Of a stretch of 64,000 nucleotides of DNA, positions 61,624 through 64,000 are shown piece after piece. Numbering within the stretch: the stretch's first letter is position 1; each line of letters opens with the position of its first letter. The stretch comes from Ramlibacter pinisoli (lineage in GTDB: Bacteria; Pseudomonadota; Gammaproteobacteria; Burkholderiales; Burkholderiaceae_C), in NCBI RefSeq assembly GCF_009758015.1, contig NZ_WSEL01000009.1:372001-436000 (forward strand). Direction: 5' to 3'. A model generated the notes under the pieces. It was not told where the DNA came from and searched no databases. It saw only the letters and a program-made list of their open reading frames with translations. The position numbers were made by a program, and so were the translations under genes.

Positions 61624-63159
61624 ATGCGGCCCCGCCTGCTGTCCCTGCTGCCCGTGCTGCTGGCAACCTGGATGGCAGGCTGCGGCGCTGCGGCCGCGGC
61701 CGACCGCCTGGTGGTCGGCTCCAAGCGCTTCACCGAGAGCTACATCCTGGGCGAGATCGTCGCGCGCACCGCGCAGCAGGCCGGCGCCGAGGCCGTGCAC
61801 CGCCAGGGACTGGGCAGCACGGCCGTCGTGCTGGAGGCGCTGAAGACCGGCTCGATCGACGTCTACCCGGAATACATCGGCACCATCGAGTCGGAAATCC
61901 TGAAGCTGCCGGCCGGCAGCAGCGACGAAGTGATCCGGCGCGAGCTCGGGAAGATGGGCCTGTCGTTCGGCGTGCCGTTGGGCTTCGCGAACAGCTACGC
62001 GCTGGCCACGACCGCCCAGCGCGCCCGCGAGCTGTCGCTGCGCACCATCGGCGACCTGCGCCGGCAGCCGGCGCTGCCGGTCGCGCTGTCGCAGGAATTC
62101 CTGGGCCGCGTCGACGGCTGGCCCGGCCTCGCCCAGCGCTACCGCCTGCCGCACCAGCCCACCGGCATCGACCACGGCGTGGCCTACGAGGCACTCGCCA
62201 GCGGCCGCATCGCCGTCACCGACATCTACACCACCGACGCCAAGATCGCCGAGCTGGGCCTGGCCGTGCTGCAGGACGACCAGCACTACTTCCCGCGCTA
62301 CGACTCCGTGCTCCTGTACCGCAGCGACCTGCCGGCGCGCGCGCCCGCTGCCTGGAAGGCGGTGGCGGGCCTGGAGGGCCGGATCGACACCGCCCGCATG
62401 ATCGCCCTGAACGGCGACGCGGAACTGCGCGGCCGCTCCTTCTCCGCCATCGCCGCCGACTTCGTCCAGGGCGCGGCCGCCGCGGCCACGCCCGCCGGCC
62501 GCGCCGGCCTGGGCGAGCGCCTGTTCGGGCCGGACCTGGGCCGCCTCACGCGCGAGCACATCGGCCTGGTGGCGATCTCGCTGGCCGTCGCCGTCGTCCT
62601 GGGCGTGCCGCTGGGCGCGGCCGCGGCGGCACGCCACGGCCTGGGCCACTGGATCTTCGGCGCCACCGGCCTGCTGCAGACCATCCCCTCGCTGGCCCTG
62701 CTGGCCGCCCTGATCCCGCTGCTGGGCAGGATCGGCACGGTGCCGGCCGTGATCGCCCTGTCGCTCTACGCGCTGCTGCCCATCGTGCGCAACACGGCCA
62801 CCGGCCTGGACCAGGTGCCGGCCGGCCTGAAGCAGGCGGGCGTGGCGCTCGGCATGACGCCGGCACAGCGCTGGCGCAGCGTCGACCTCCCGCTGGCCCT
62901 GCCCGTGATCCTGGCCGGCGTGAAGACGGCCGCGGTGCTCACCGTGGGCACCGCCACCATCGCCGCCTTCATCGGCGCCGGCGGCTACGGCGAGCGCATC
63001 GCGCAGGGCCTGGCCCTGAACGACGGCGCGACCCTGCTCGCCGGCGCGATTCCCGCGGCCGCCCTGGCCCTGGTGACGCAGGCCGTGTTCGAGGTCCTGG
63101 AGCGCTGGACCGGCCGGCGGCGCTGGCGTGCCGAGCACGAGGACCCGCGCCGGGCCTGA
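61624..63159 (+). CDS. Fused glycine-betaine/choline-type ABC receptor and permease
   Basis: A 511-residue fusion. Residues 1-27 are a signal, residues about 28-285 an OpuAC-type binding domain (LVVGSKRFTESYILGEIVA, GSTAVVLEALKTGSIDVYPEYIGTI, TDIYTTDAKIAELGLAVLQDD), and residues about 310-495 a binding-protein-dependent permease with several helices (IGLVAISLAVAVVLGVPLG, ...LGMTPAQRWRSVDLPLALPVILAGVKTA, the EAA-type loop). Such proteins import osmolytes or related quaternary amines and need an ATPase, which is not in the window. Confidence 0.9.
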   Translation: MRPRLLSLLPVLLATWMAGCGAAAAADRLVVGSKRFTESYILGEIVARTAQQAGAEAVHRQGLGSTAVVLEALKTGSIDVYPEYIGTIESEILKLPAGSSDEVIRRELGKMGLSFGVPLGFANSYALATTAQRARELSLRTIGDLRRQPALPVALSQEFLGRVDGWPGLAQRYRLPHQPTGIDHGVAYEALASGRIAVTDIYTTDAKIAELGLAVLQDDQHYFPRYDSVLLYRSDLPARAPAAWKAVAGLEGRIDTARMIALNGDAELRGRSFSAIAADFVQGAAAAATPAGRAGLGERLFGPDLGRLTREHIGLVAISLAVAVVLGVPLGAAAAARHGLGHWIFGATGLLQTIPSLALLAALIPLLGRIGTVPAVIALSLYALLPIVRNTATGLDQVPAGLKQAGVALGMTPAQRWRSVDLPLALPVILAGVKTAAVLTVGTATIAAFIGAGGYGERIAQGLALNDGATLLAGAIPAAALALVTQAVFEVLERWTGRRRWRAEHEDPRRA

Positions 63160-63233
63160 GCGCAGCCGCGCCCGCGCGCCGCTGGCCAGTTGCCGCTAGA
63201 GTGCAGCCCCGCCCCACCCGCACCGCCGATCCC

Positions 63234-64000
63234 ATGAACCGACTGCAAGCCGAGCTGCAACGCCTCTACGTCCTGCCCGACGAGCCGCCGGGCGCGGACG
63301 CCGGTCGCGTGCTCCTCGTCGGCAGCGACGGCCGGGTCCGCACGCTGGTGCTCCAGGCGGCCCTGCCGGCCGGCTGGCAGGCCCTGTCGGCGGCCTGGGC
63401 CGGCGTGCAGGCCGACCTCGAGCTGCCCCCGCCGGCGATCGCGGTCACCGGGGTCGACGCCTACCAGCTCTGGCTCTCGCTGGCCCAGCCCGTGCCGCTG
63501 GCCGACGCCCTGGCCTTCCTCGAGGGCCTGTGCGCGCGCTACCTCGGGCAGGTCCGGCCGGACCGTGTCGCGACCTTTCCCGCAGCCGACGCGGCGACGC
63601 AGCGCATGCCGCTGGTGCCCAGCCTGCAGGCGGACGCCGGGCGCTGGTCGGCGTTCGTCACGCCGGACCTGGCCGCGCTGTTCGCCGACGAGCCCTGGGT
63701 CGACCTGCCGCCCAGCGCCGATGCGCAGGCCAACGTGCTGGGCGGGCTGGGCTGCATCCGGACCGACGCCTTCGTCCGGGCGCTGGCGCAGCTGCGGAGC
63801 GCCGACGCCGCGACCTCGGAACCACAGGCGCACGCGGCAACGCGCACGCCGGCCGGCGCGGGCGGGGCCACGATCACCGAGACGGATCCCCGGCGCTTCC
63901 TGCTGGCGGTGATGAACGACGGCACGCTGGACCTGCGCCTGCGCATCGAGGCGGCGAAGGCCCTGCTCGCGGCGCCGTCCGGTCCGGACACCAGCGCCGG
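63234..64000 (+). CDS. Hypothetical protein, 3' end outside window
   Basis: The frame from ATG 63234 (MNRLQAELQRLYVLPDEPP) is open to the window end, 255 codons. The sequence contains RVLLVGSDGRVRTLVLQAALPAGWQALSAAWAGVQADLELPPPAIAVTGVDAYQLWLSLAQPVPLADALAFLEGLCARYL and later FVTPDLAALFADEPWVDLPPSADAQANVLGGL; a possible second part starts at RRFLLAVMNDGTLDLRLRIEAAKALL. No known family recognised; no signal or membrane segment. Confidence 0.75.
   Translation, partial: MNRLQAELQRLYVLPDEPPGADAGRVLLVGSDGRVRTLVLQAALPAGWQALSAAWAGVQADLELPPPAIAVTGVDAYQLWLSLAQPVPLADALAFLEGLCARYLGQVRPDRVATFPAADAATQRMPLVPSLQADAGRWSAFVTPDLAALFADEPWVDLPPSADAQANVLGGLGCIRTDAFVRALAQLRSADAATSEPQAHAATRTPAGAGGATITETDPRRFLLAVMNDGTLDLRLRIEAAKALLAAPSGPDTSA

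Overview
The window is very GC-rich chromosomal DNA with the gene content of a Betaproteobacterium (Burkholderiales, most like Comamonadaceae such as Ramlibacter or Variovorax). This placement is inferred from the large number of Bug/TctC periplasmic receptors, paired LysR regulators, CoA-dependent catabolic genes and the purine-rich ribosome sites. I count 60 protein genes. I saw no rRNA, tRNA, CRISPR array, insertion sequence or phage gene.

Layout. 1-2057: 3' part of a PPK2 polyphosphate kinase gene, a YqhA-type membrane protein and three small unknown genes. 2058-9452: NIPSNAP protein, PDC-lactonase-like hydrolase and Bug receptor, divergent from a thiamine-diphosphate (TPP) enzyme; then a LysR regulator, an alpha/beta-hydrolase lipoprotein and a branched-chain-type ABC receptor. 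9617-19814: two divergent gene groups around a TetR regulator. The left group holds acyl-CoA dehydrogenase, Gfo/Idh oxidoreductase, Bug receptor and two crotonase-fold genes, one carrying an in-frame repeat insertion. The right group holds Bug receptor, enoyl-CoA hydratase, CitE-like lyase and acyl-CoA ligase. Near-identical AT-rich palindromes lie before the dehydrogenase and between tetR and the right group, suggesting one regulon. 19904-24738: Tat-exported amidohydrolase, LVIVD propeller protein, cupredoxin-like protein and a polytopic membrane protein. 24830-29288: oxidoreductase, Bug, polysaccharide-deacetylase-like hydrolase and gamma-glutamyltransferase.

29610-43182: a long catabolic island: Bug, LysR, Bug, MmgE/PrpD, isopropylmalate-dehydrogenase-like enzyme, type III CoA-transferase, crotonase, quinone oxidoreductase, Bug, dienelactone hydrolase, shikimate-dehydrogenase-like enzyme, ABC receptor and amidohydrolase. 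43320-49221: nitrite assimilation (nirB, nirD, formate/nitrite channel) ending in a phosphatase-kinase fusion, preceded by a sigma-54 promoter and an RNA leader with two hexaloop hairpins of the ANTAR/NasT type. 49231-53265: MarR regulator and ferric-siderophore reductase, DUF1439 protein, GAF protein and an RNase II-type exonuclease. 53422-60149: a tight sugar-acid-type operon (Bug, PdxA2, enolase-superfamily dehydratase, UxaA, DapA-like) with a divergent LysR gene. 60223-64000: S41 protease, a fused glycine-betaine-type receptor-permease and an unknown gene cut by the window end.

Together the genes suggest a soil or water heterotroph that scavenges carboxylates and aromatic or sugar acids. 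Eight Bug receptors and two LivK-type receptors occur without any membrane subunit in the window, so they must share transporters encoded elsewhere or act as sensors. Two extended stem-loop repeats at 13993-14247 and 29325-29510, and a weaker relative near 53311, belong to one dispersed repeat family.
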